A DNA stretch of 52,188 bases. Origin: Anderseniella sp. Alg231-50 (GTDB lineage Bacteria; Pseudomonadota; Alphaproteobacteria; Rhizobiales; Aestuariivirgaceae). Below are positions 1 through 8,135 of the stretch, in pieces. How positions within the stretch are numbered: position 1 is the first letter of the stretch; every line of letters begins with the position of its first letter. Under the pieces are notes generated by a model. That model made no database searches. It was not told the DNA's origin and saw nothing but the letters and a program-made list of their open reading frames with translations. Made by a program: the position numbers and the translations under genes. The stretch is taken from the NCBI RefSeq assembly GCF_900149695.1, contig NZ_LT703008.1, positions 446-52,633 of the forward strand, written 5' to 3'.

Positions 1-1190
1 AGGCTGAACGCTGCCTTGAGGGCTGCTTCCTGCGGGCCGGTCAGCGTGTAACCGTTGGCCAGCGTGCTGGCGCTCACCGTACCGCCGTCATGGCCGGCGG
101 ACGGATTGTCGCTCAAATCCACATCGGTAAAGCTGATGGTGCCGGTCGCATCGTCAGGATCGGCGTCGGTGCCGCTGGGCACATCCGCTGTCTCAGTCAC
201 CGTACCGGCTTGCGCGGCCGAAGTGATGACAGGCTCATCATTGCTGCCGGTAACAGTGATGATGACCGTATCAGTGACAACGCCGCCATTGCCGTCATCA
301 ATTGTCACTTCAAACGACAGTTCGACGACATCGTTGGCGCCGAGGAAATCAATATCCTGATCGGAAATCAGATAGGTCCAGTCGACAGTGCCGTCGCCGG
401 CGGTTGTCGAACCGAATACACTGTCGAAAGAGCTCCTGACACCGCCGTCATCAAGGGAGAATGCATCGAACAACGCCGTGGTCTGCGCCGGTGTCAGCAC
501 ATATCCATTGGCCAGGGTAGACCCTGTAACCGCGCTGCCTGTGATGGAGGTCGTGTGCTGATCGCTCAGATCAACGTCGGTGAAGGTGATCACACCGGTT
601 TCCACCAGATCAGTGGTCAGTTCGGCCGGACTGGTCGACAAGTCTGCGATTTCGTCGAGCGTGCCGCTGACATCGCGTGCACTTGCCGTGACATCGACCA
701 GGGGCACGTCATTAGTGCCGGTAATGGTGACTGTTATCAATTGCGAAGTGGTGTCATTCGACGTGCCGCTGTCGTCCTGAATATTCACCAGATAGGTTAC
801 GACAAGGGTCTCACCGGCCCCCAGGAAATCGATGTCCTGGTCTGCAATGGTGAACTCCCACGCAACTTGCCCCGGATTGGGGCTGGCGCCAGGATCGGGT
901 GTTGCGGACGGTGTCTCCGTCAGGGTGAGTTGCACACCGCCGAAAATTTCGCCGAATACATCGCCCAGATTTTCGGACGGCAAGTCAGCGCGGTTCCACT
1001 GGGCACCGTCAAAAACCGGCGTGTTGGTCACGACGGTGTTGTGGCCGTCGGTTGAATCAAGGTCCTCAAAAGCGACGAAACCTGATGCCATCAGTTCGAC
1101 CGGCGAATCCTGTACCGCAGCGGTTTCGATGATACCGTCTTCATGGCTGGCTTGCGCAGACACAACTACCGGTTGATCGTTGCTGCCAAA
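1..1190 (-). repeat. Tandem VCBS-type protein repeats, period about 470 bp
   Basis: Three copies of a GxNDxP junction are encoded near 1172, 705 and 233, about 470 bp (157 residues) apart. Two units share the residues DQDIDFLGA, and related AELANGYxLT-like segments recur. The units are diverged at DNA level, so this is an old protein repeat and not a recent tandem duplication. More units probably lie beyond the left edge. Confidence 0.75.
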
Positions 1191-2660
1191 AACCGTTACC
1201 TCAACCGTGTCGGAATCAGTGGAGTTTCCAGGGTCTGCAATCAGGTAGGTGAAGCTATCGACAGCACTTTCGCCATCGGCAAGGTAGTCAAATGCAGGGT
1301 TCGGGTTATAGGTGAAGTCACCGTTGGCGGCGATCTCGACCACAGCCCCGGACGACAGTACAAATGTCGTCGATCCGGTGGGGCTGATAATTCCGCCGAC
1401 AAAGTCAAAATCGACGCCCTCTTCCCAGATCAGGTCTTCTCCGAACCCAACCACCCGGACATCAAATCCTTCAGGGTCTTCATCAGGCTGGATGCTGGTG
1501 TTGGCGATGACATTGCCTGCGAAAATGTCATCCTCATCAGTGAAGAAGCCATCAAAAAAGGCGACCGGAGGGTCATCCTGATCAGGAGTATCAAATACAA
1601 TTTTCTGGGCAGACGCGATGGCGAGCGGGTTGCCGGCGAGTTCTTCGATGGTAAACGAACCGGACAGGGCGACCAGTTGTATATCAAGAAACGATCCTGA
1701 TCCGCTTTCGTTGTCAAACTCGCCCTGCTGGCCGCTCGCTTTGGCGTACACTGCCCTGATCAATTCCAGTGCGCTAAGGTCGTTCAGCGTATCCTGGTCA
1801 GTCTTCTGGACGATGATCGGGGTTTCACCGACACCGGTTATTATGAGCTTGTTACCGACTTCGGTGACCCTGCCGATAATTTCACCGGTCGCCTTGTCCA
1901 AAACCAGGTACTCGCCGGTATTGTTGCTGTCGATATCCTGGAACAGGGAAAGTTCCGTTGAACCCAGTTGGCTATCAATTTCAGCTCCAACCGTTGTCCC
2001 GCGAATGGCCAGGACCGCGACGGGGGTTTCAACTTTCATGTTGCCGGTGGGTGCAATCGAACCGGCGACAAACACGAACGCGCCCTGCACCAGGTTGACC
2101 AGCATTGAAGAGTCCTGGGCCTGATCACCGTTGAACACGAATTCGTTCAACACCATGCGGGCATCAGACGTCATCGAGAACAGCGAGCCGTCTTCCAGAC
2201 TCAGACCGAATTTGGTGTCGGGTCCGGTCTCGACCACGTCACCCAGATACACCTTTGTTCCCGGTGACAATTGCACAACGCTGCCATCGGTCCGGGTTGC
2301 AATGGCGGTTCCCTCGAGATGCTGGACTTCGCCGATCGGATTGCCTGCTTGTACGCCACCGCCGGACTGCGCATATTGACCCGGGAACAGCGGGCCTGCC
2401 AACGCTTCGACAACGTCACCACTGAGCATTGCGCCGTTCGGTCCGACCAACGTGGATGCTGTACCGGTGTGGAAGTATCCCTCGACTGTTATAGTCTTGC
2501 CATCAGAACCGGAAATTTCCAGATCGTTTCCTGAACGGGAGTAATCGCCTTTGAAGAGCAGCGCTGCGTCGGCAATCTGGATCGCAGATCCGTCGCCGGG
2601 CGCCTGCAATTGCACGTGCGGAGCATTGGTATCCGGAGAGGTAAACTGGTTAACAGCCAT
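1..2660 (-). CDS. Giant surface protein, FecR-like domain plus VCBS-type repeats (3' end outside window)
   Basis: An open frame of 886 codons runs from ATG at 2660 to the window edge without a stop, so the C-terminus is missing. Residues about 35-65 hold a conserved beta module ending in KTITVEGYF. Residues about 110-235 are FecR-like (GEVQHLEGTA, then LAIRGTTVGAEI). After an acidic linker come VCBS/cadherin-like repeats, each closing in a (V/I)(F/T)G(S/T)ND(x)P motif and carrying DQDIDFLGA. There is no Sec signal peptide, as expected for a type I substrate whose export signal is C-terminal. It lies 133 nt downstream of the HlyD-type adaptor gene on the same strand, so it is very probably the secreted cargo, acting outside the cell in adhesion or biofilm. 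The FecR-plus-VCBS layout is known from large type I-secreted adhesins; the specific ligand is unknown. The composition is acidic and rich in Asp, Thr and Gly, typical of calcium-binding surface proteins. Confidence 0.88.
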   Translation of the reverse strand, partial: MAVNQFTSPDTNAPHVQLQAPGDGSAIQIADAALLFKGDYSRSGNDLEISGSDGKTITVEGYFHTGTASTLVGPNGAMLSGDVVEALAGPLFPGQYAQSGGGVQAGNPIGEVQHLEGTAIATRTDGSVVQLSPGTKVYLGDVVETGPDTKFGLSLEDGSLFSMTSDARMVLNEFVFNGDQAQDSSMLVNLVQGAFVFVAGSIAPTGNMKVETPVAVLAIRGTTVGAEIDSQLGSTELSLFQDIDSNNTGEYLVLDKATGEIIGRVTEVGNKLIITGVGETPIIVQKTDQDTLNDLSALELIRAVYAKASGQQGEFDNESGSGSFLDIQLVALSGSFTIEELAGNPLAIASAQKIVFDTPDQDDPPVAFFDGFFTDEDDIFAGNVIANTSIQPDEDPEGFDVRVVGFGEDLIWEEGVDFDFVGGIISPTGSTTFVLSSGAVVEIAANGDFTYNPNPAFDYLADGESAVDSFTYLIADPGNSTDSDTVEVTVFGSNDQPVVVSAQASHEDGIIETAAVQDSPVELMASGFVAFEDLDSTDGHNTVVTNTPVFDGAQWNRADLPSENLGDVFGEIFGGVQLTLTETPSATPDPGASPNPGQVAWEFTIADQDIDFLGAGETLVVTYLVNIQDDSGTSNDTTSQLITVTITGTNDVPLVDVTASARDVSGTLDEIADLSTSPAELTTDLVETGVITFTDVDLSDQHTTSITGSAVTGSTLANGYVLTPAQTTALFDAFSLDDGGVRSSFDSVFGSTTAGDGTVDWTYLISDQDIDFLGANDVVELSFEVTIDDGNGGVVTDTVIITVTGSNDEPVITSAAQAGTVTETADVPSGTDADPDDATGTISFTDVDLSDNPSAGHDGGTVSASTLANGYTLTGPQEAALKAAFS

Positions 2661-2793
2661 AACAGGAACTTTCCAAGCTTAAGTACTTGTTTCCCCAGAT
2701 CGAAGGAGAATACTTTACGTAACGTTGAATCACAACCCTTGCGGGTGGAGCAAATATCGGGCCAGACTTCGAATTTCCGGTCAAATTCATCGA

Positions 2794-4110
2794 TTAACGC
2801 TCCCGAAACGCCTCACCGGCGATTTTTCGCACCGGTTTCAGCAGATAGTTCAAAATGGTGTGATCACCTGTCAGGATATCAACAGATGCAATCATGCCCG
2901 GAATGATCGATAACTGGGCTTCAGGTGGTCCAATCTGGTTCGATTTTGTGCGTACAATCACCCGGTAGAACGACTGTTTGTCCTCATCCGTCGAACTGTC
3001 GGCACTGATTCGCTCCACATTGCCCGAAATCACCCCGAAGACGGTGTAATCATAGGCAGACAATTTGACGTTGGCCTTCTGGCCGGGGCGGATGAAGGCC
3101 ACATCGCGCGGACTGATCTGCACTTCGATCAACAGGCTTTCATCCAGCGGCACGATCTCGACAATATCCTTGCCGGGTGTCACCACGGCTCCCACGGAGC
3201 TGACATTCAACCGGTTCACCACACCGCGCAGCGGCGCCAGCAGCGTTGTCCGGCGGACCCTGTCTCTGGCCGATTTGATGGTTTCAGTCACAACTGACAG
3301 GTCCGAGCGCACCTTCACCAGTTTTTCCCGCGCCTCTGTGCGAAACGTCTGGGCGGCATTTGCCAGGCGCTGTTCGGCTTCCACGACTGAAGCCCGCTCA
3401 CGCGGCACCCTTGCGCGAACTTCGGCCAACTGCCCAGCCGTTTCAGCATGCAGGCGGCGGACCTTGATCAGTTCCAGCGTCGGGATCGCGCCGCGTTTTT
3501 TCAAATTTTCCGACAGTTTCAATTCTTCGGCGGAAAACTTGTTGGACTGTTTCAGCCGCGCCTCGCGGGCTTCGAGCTCCGCTAGGGTCTGCCTGACCTG
3601 TATCAGTTGTTGTTCGAGGATGGTCTTCTCTTCGGAGCGCTTTTGCCGGCGTGCCGCAAACAGCGCACGTTCGCTTTCAACCTTGTCCGAAGCGTCAGCA
3701 ACCAACTTTGCCGGAAACGCCAGTGTGTCCAGACCGTTTGCTTCGGCCTGAAGCCGAACTTCTTCGGCACTGAGCGCCAGCCAGCGTTGCCGTACCTCGC
3801 CCAGCCGGGCAGAAAACTCCGTATCGTCGATGCGAATGAGCGGCTGGTCTTTTTCAACCGTATCGCCTTCAGATATCAGGAATTCCCGCACAATTCCCGG
3901 TTCCAGCGTCTGGACCACCTGCAACTGGCTGGAGGGAATGACCCGACCCGTTCCCCGGGTTACCTCTTCCACCGTCGCCCACCAGGCCCAAACCAGCAGG
4001 CTGGCCATGAGACACAGTAGGCACAGGATAAGCATCCACGGCCCGCGCGAATAGGATTGTTCGTAGGCACGCCTGGCGTTCGCGGCAAATCGCAGATCGT
4101 CCGTGCGCAT
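2794..4110 (-). CDS. Type I secretion periplasmic adaptor, HlyD family
   Basis: 438 residues. A short cytoplasmic N-terminus is followed by one membrane segment (about 26-47). Next come a lipoyl/barrel-sandwich half (GTGRVIPSSQLQVVQTLEPG), a long alpha-helical hairpin rich in Glu, Arg and Ala (about 110-280), the second barrel half (LAPLRGVVNRLNV) and a C-terminal beta-barrel. This is the full HlyD/PrsE/LapC-type adaptor architecture, which bridges the inner-membrane ABC exporter and the outer-membrane channel. Its ATG overlaps the stop codon of the ABC gene by one base (TGATG), so the two are translationally coupled. The adhesin-like substrate gene follows 133 nt downstream. Confidence 0.93.
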   Translation of the reverse strand: MRTDDLRFAANARRAYEQSYSRGPWMLILCLLCLMASLLVWAWWATVEEVTRGTGRVIPSSQLQVVQTLEPGIVREFLISEGDTVEKDQPLIRIDDTEFSARLGEVRQRWLALSAEEVRLQAEANGLDTLAFPAKLVADASDKVESERALFAARRQKRSEEKTILEQQLIQVRQTLAELEAREARLKQSNKFSAEELKLSENLKKRGAIPTLELIKVRRLHAETAGQLAEVRARVPRERASVVEAEQRLANAAQTFRTEAREKLVKVRSDLSVVTETIKSARDRVRRTTLLAPLRGVVNRLNVSSVGAVVTPGKDIVEIVPLDESLLIEVQISPRDVAFIRPGQKANVKLSAYDYTVFGVISGNVERISADSSTDEDKQSFYRVIVRTKSNQIGPPEAQLSIIPGMIASVDILTGDHTILNYLLKPVRKIAGEAFRER

Positions 4111-6338
4111 CAGCTCATTCCCTTAAGTTGCTGTGTTGCCGCCTTTTTGTTCTGTTGCAATTTTTTCAGGACATCGTCGCGTGGCCCGTCAGCGATCAGC
4201 CTGCCGTCCTCAACCACGATCAGCCTGTCAACCAGCGCCAGCAGCGAGGCGCGATGGGTCGCAATGACCAGCGTCGTGCTCTCTCTCGGCAAGTTGGCAA
4301 GCTGGGCCATCAGATGGTTTTCAGCAGCCGTGTCCATCGCGGCAGACGGCTCATCCAGGAAGAGCACCTTCGGCTTCCTGATCAGCAATCGTGCAAGCAC
4401 GACATGATGCCGCTGCCCGCCGGAAAGGTTTTTGCCCCGTTCCGCAACAGGGGCGGCCAACCCCATGGGATGGCCTGCGACAAGCGGATCCAGTCCGGCC
4501 TGGTGAACGGCCTCAAGTACTTCGCGATCACTGGCATGCGGGCGACCCAGAACTATGTTTTCCCGAATGGTGCCGGAAAACAGGTGTGGTTCCTGATCCA
4601 GATACCCGATGGCCGACCGGACATCGCCAACCGCATACTGACGCGCGTCCAGCCCATCGACCAGGACCGAGCCTTCGGTGGGTGAAACCAGGGCTCCCAT
4701 CAACCGGCCGAGAGTGGATTTACCGGACCCGATGCGTCCGATCATGCCGACCCGTTCACCCGGTTCTATCGACAGGTTGATATCCTGCAAGGCCGGTCCA
4801 GGGCTTTCCGGATAGGACAGAGACACACCGCGGAACTCAACCGCTGCGTCCTTGATGACGCCACCGGCATGCTTGTGGACCACATCGTCGCGATCCAGCT
4901 TCATGAACCTGCCCAGTGCCCGCAGGCTTGCAAAGGCAAATTCGGACCGGGACAGGGACATGGCGATATTGGCCAGGGGCGCAAGAATCCGGCCCGCCAG
5001 AATGTTTGCCGCAATCAAACCGCCGATTGTCAGTTCGCCTGCACCGATCAGGAACACGCCCCAGACAATGATCGCCACGCTGACGCCCTGCTGCACCAGT
5101 CCGGTGAAATTCAGTGCGATGGACGCCCATAGCCGGGTTGTCGCCGAGGCTCGCACAGAAGCTGCGGTAGCCTGTTCCCATTTACCCTGCAGGTACCCTT
5201 CCCCGCCGGCTGCCTTTACCGCCTCAACGCCGGTCAGGGCCTCAACAAGCATGCCGTGCCGGTTTTGCATCAGGCCATGGGTCTGCTTGATTGAACGGCT
5301 GAGCGGAATCTGGAGCAGCAATGTCACTGCAAGGACCAACGGGACAGCAATGAGCGGGATCAAAGCGAGACTGCCGGCCACAAGCCACAGCACGGCCAGG
5401 AAAATGCCGATGAACGCAAGATCGATGACACCCACAAGGAGCGACGACGTCAGGAACTCGCGTGCACTTTCAAAATCCTTGATCTGGTTGGCCAGGACAC
5501 CGGACGGTGCGGTTCGCGCCGACATTCTCGCGTTCATGGCCTGCTCGAACAGGGTGGAGTTCACCCCGAGATCCACCCTCTTACCGGCTCCGTCCAGAAG
5601 CAGGCCGCGCATCAGTTTCAGGATGAAATCAAACAGGATGGCAATTGCCACGCCGGCTGTTAATGCCCACAAGGTCGGCATCGACTGGGTCTGTATAACC
5701 CGGTCATAGACGTTCATGATGAACAGTGGCAGCGCCAGTCCAAGTATGTTGATGACCAGCGCGGCCAGGGCTACCTGAATTCCCACTGGCCAGAATTTGA
5801 ACAGCGGCGACAGCAACCAGTGCCGTGCGGGTTTCACGTCTTCGGTAAATCCGGGCGACTGATCGGCGACTGCCGAAACATAGATCACATAGTTGGAAGC
5901 CTGCTTGTCGAGCTTCTTCAGCCGCACCCGGCGCGGCTTGTCGGAAACGGCGGGAAACACCACGCGGGCAAATTTGCCGATGGTGGAAATATCGGTGACG
6001 ACGCAGGCGTCCCCGCGATCGAATAACACGATGAACGGTGCAACCAGGGCGGGCACCTCGGAAGGTTTACGCTGGAACACCTGGGCTTCCATGCCCAGAT
6101 TTTCCGCTGCCCGGCCGACCAGTTCAGGTGTCAGGCGACCGTCTACCAGCGGCAGGTTACCGCCGGCAGCGCCGGATGAAAACGGCAAGCCTGCCTGCGC
6201 CGCGATGAAGCCGAGACAGGCCAGCACATGATCGGTTGCTACCGGATCAAACCCGTCCACAGCATGCCCGGTATTCGCTTGCCGGTCATCACCGGAGCCT
6301 TCGGCCACCGGTTGGCTGGGTTTCGATCGTTGCAGCAT
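4110..6338 (-). CDS. Type I secretion ABC transporter (permease/ATPase) with C39-like domain
   Basis: 742 residues. After a 30-residue variable N-terminus, residues about 35-170 form a C39-like domain (DHVLACLGFIAAQAG, LTPELVGRAA). It lacks the usual Gln-x-Cys peptidase signature, so it probably binds substrate without cleaving it, as in HlyB and LapB. A six-helix membrane domain follows (about 185-470). The ATPase has Walker A GRIGSGKST, signature LSGGQ and Walker B VLFLDEPSAAMD. It powers export of the FecR/VCBS protein through the adaptor and the TolC-like channel. It starts 58 nt after the tolC-like gene and is coupled to the hlyD-type gene. Confidence 0.95.
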   Translation of the reverse strand: MLQRSKPSQPVAEGSGDDRQANTGHAVDGFDPVATDHVLACLGFIAAQAGLPFSSGAAGGNLPLVDGRLTPELVGRAAENLGMEAQVFQRKPSEVPALVAPFIVLFDRGDACVVTDISTIGKFARVVFPAVSDKPRRVRLKKLDKQASNYVIYVSAVADQSPGFTEDVKPARHWLLSPLFKFWPVGIQVALAALVINILGLALPLFIMNVYDRVIQTQSMPTLWALTAGVAIAILFDFILKLMRGLLLDGAGKRVDLGVNSTLFEQAMNARMSARTAPSGVLANQIKDFESAREFLTSSLLVGVIDLAFIGIFLAVLWLVAGSLALIPLIAVPLVLAVTLLLQIPLSRSIKQTHGLMQNRHGMLVEALTGVEAVKAAGGEGYLQGKWEQATAASVRASATTRLWASIALNFTGLVQQGVSVAIIVWGVFLIGAGELTIGGLIAANILAGRILAPLANIAMSLSRSEFAFASLRALGRFMKLDRDDVVHKHAGGVIKDAAVEFRGVSLSYPESPGPALQDINLSIEPGERVGMIGRIGSGKSTLGRLMGALVSPTEGSVLVDGLDARQYAVGDVRSAIGYLDQEPHLFSGTIRENIVLGRPHASDREVLEAVHQAGLDPLVAGHPMGLAAPVAERGKNLSGGQRHHVVLARLLIRKPKVLFLDEPSAAMDTAAENHLMAQLANLPRESTTLVIATHRASLLALVDRLIVVEDGRLIADGPRDDVLKKLQQNKKAATQQLKGMS

Positions 6339-6396
6339 TCAAGAACACCATTATCTTTGTGCGTCCAGACGAATTCACGCGATGACAACTGCTTGT

Positions 6397-7800
6397 CTAG
6401 CGAAGCGGTTGAATGACCAGGTCATGATTGCCGCCCAGACTGCGTGCCGGTGCAATGTTGCTGATCGGGACCGCCTCTTTCGGTGCTTCGACCCCGAATG
6501 TGTCGAGCAACTGCCCGGTCAGGGCTACCACCTGGTAAATTGCAAACCGCTTGATTGCCTCGGCGCTCGAAAGATCAAAGCGCACCCTGAATCTAGTATT
6601 TTCAGCATCCAGCACGTCCAGAATGCTGCGCTTGGACAGCTGGTATTCGTCGAGGTAAGTGCGAATGATCTTGGAGTTGCTGGCTTCCTGGCTTTTCAGC
6701 GCCGCCACACGGGCGTGGCCGTTTGTGTATTTCGCCCACGCCGATTCGATTTGCTGAATGACTTCACGCTCACGTCGTTCCAGATCAGCTACCCTCTGCA
6801 CCACGCGTTCGGACAGTTCGCCGACGCGGGCGGTGCGAATCTTCCCGTCGAACAGGCTCCAGCTCAGCACAACGCCGCCGCGCAATTCCCTGCTGCGGCC
6901 GGGCGTACCGTCTATATCCTCGCCATACACCGCTTCGCCCTCAAGGAAGACCTGCGGATAATAAGCCGACTTGGACTGGTTGCGCTCGTGTTCAGCCTCG
7001 ACAATGTCCGACTTCAACGCGAGCAGGACCGTGTTGTGGGCAAGCCCGGTGTTGATCGAGTTGCGTAAGCCTTTTCTGGCGTGGCGAGGAATCGGAATTG
7101 AGCGCAGTTTTCCCGGGCGGCGGCCGACGACTTCCGAGTACCTGGCTTCAGCCGTCTGCAGCGCGGTTCTGATCTCGGCATGAACGGCACGCGCGCCTGC
7201 AAGCCTCTCCTTGGTCTGGTCGAGGTCCGAAATTGGCGAATTGCCACCCTTGTAGCGGACGTCGACCAGGGACAGGATTTCCCTGTGCCGTTTGATGTTG
7301 GCGGCTGCCAGATGCAGCAACCTGCGGTGACGCAACACATCTATGTAAGTTTCAACGGCATCCAGCCCCACGGCTTCAGACGCCGCGAGAACCCGAAGCG
7401 CGGCAGAATCAATGCGCGCTTCCGAACGGTAAATCTGATTGGCCCGATCCCAGCCGTCGAACACCACCTGCCTGACCCGCACAGAGACTTCGCGGCGGGC
7501 GCGCAGGATATTGTTGTTGGCGATACCGATCCCCAGCGGGCGATCGATTTTTTGCGCCTGCAGGCTGGAATTCATGCTCAGTTGCGGCAACAGCCGGCCG
7601 GTGGCCTGGTCGAGTTCATAATTGCGCGCACGCCGGTTGGCGCTGGCTGATTTGATGGCCGGATTGGTGGCAACCGCGCGGCGAACCGCGTCTCCCAGTG
7701 TCTGCGCCTGCGCCGGGGATGGATCGGCGATCAAAAACGCAATTGCGCACAGCATGGCCGCTTTCAGCCAATGCCGGCTATAATCTGAATAAGTACGCAT
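6397..7800 (-). CDS. TolC-family outer-membrane efflux/secretion channel
   Basis: About 467 residues. The N-terminus is a signal peptide with a hydrophobic core (AAMLCAIAFLIA) and probable cleavage after SPAQA. Two TolC/OEP repeats follow (TLGDAVRRAVATNPAIKSA near the start, a second repeat near residue 250) with long coiled-coil helices. I chose the ATG at 7800 because of the adjacent GAGGGG; a GTG at 7812 in the same frame would add four residues. It is the first gene of the secretion operon and would form the outer-membrane exit for the type I system encoded just downstream. Confidence 0.92.
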   Translation of the reverse strand: MRTYSDYSRHWLKAAMLCAIAFLIADPSPAQAQTLGDAVRRAVATNPAIKSASANRRARNYELDQATGRLLPQLSMNSSLQAQKIDRPLGIGIANNNILRARREVSVRVRQVVFDGWDRANQIYRSEARIDSAALRVLAASEAVGLDAVETYIDVLRHRRLLHLAAANIKRHREILSLVDVRYKGGNSPISDLDQTKERLAGARAVHAEIRTALQTAEARYSEVVGRRPGKLRSIPIPRHARKGLRNSINTGLAHNTVLLALKSDIVEAEHERNQSKSAYYPQVFLEGEAVYGEDIDGTPGRSRELRGGVVLSWSLFDGKIRTARVGELSERVVQRVADLERREREVIQQIESAWAKYTNGHARVAALKSQEASNSKIIRTYLDEYQLSKRSILDVLDAENTRFRVRFDLSSAEAIKRFAIYQVVALTGQLLDTFGVEAPKEAVPISNIAPARSLGGNHDLVIQPLR

Positions 7801-8135
7801 GCCCCTCAGCACTCCGCCTTAGTAAAAAAACAAACCTCTGCCGTTGAGTTAGTTTCCTTCACTTGTGACCATTTTGCTTCCCCGGTCGTTGGCTTGCGAT
7901 TTAACCAACGCAATGCCAACCGGGAAACCAAGTCCGTTTGTGCCTTAAATCCACCCCATAAAAGTCTGGACAATGCCATGATGCACACACTCCGGGCGAT
8001 CAATCAAGCGAAATGGCCGCAACGTCAACTAATAGTGTTAATTTTCAATATTATGTAGCAGTGTGCAAACCAAGCTACTGTGCGAAAAACTACAGACTCA
8101 GGAGCCGTCAATCAAATTTCAGACCGGTTTTTGCC
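7801..8135. other. Intergenic region upstream of the secretion operon
   Basis: A stretch of 335 bases with no convincing gene; a 65-codon minus-strand frame here has no family features. It holds the long hairpin listed separately and an AT-rich segment near 8035-8055. It must contain the promoter of the secretion operon. A weak minus-strand TTGACG lies around 8021-8026, but no matching -10 box is clear enough to call. Confidence 0.5.
7881..7924 (-). promoter_or_regulatory. Long imperfect hairpin in the leader of the secretion operon
   Basis: Three 5-bp arms stack: CCCGG with CCGGG, TTGGC with GCCAA, and TTGCG with CGCAA. A 3-nt bulge and a single-base bulge interrupt them, and they close a 10-nt AT-rich loop (7899-7908). 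It lies about 80-125 nt before the tolC-like start. There is no T-run after it on the minus strand, so it is not an ordinary terminator. It may be a 5' UTR structure or a protein-binding dyad. Confidence 0.5.

Noticed and set aside
55-1700. Several overlapping plus-strand open frames, one of 321 codons
   Set aside because: They lie opposite the adhesin-like gene, whose minus-strand frame is continuous and has clear FecR and VCBS features. The plus frames have no family signatures and are by-products of its biased composition.
1-2660. LapG-type dialanine cleavage site in the adhesin N-terminus
   Set aside because: Single AA pairs occur (for example in ADAALL) but without the surrounding context needed, and no LapD/LapG genes are in the window.
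7806-8003. A 65-codon minus-strand frame upstream of the tolC-like gene
   Set aside because: No recognisable family, no ribosome site, and it runs through the long hairpin; treated as chance.
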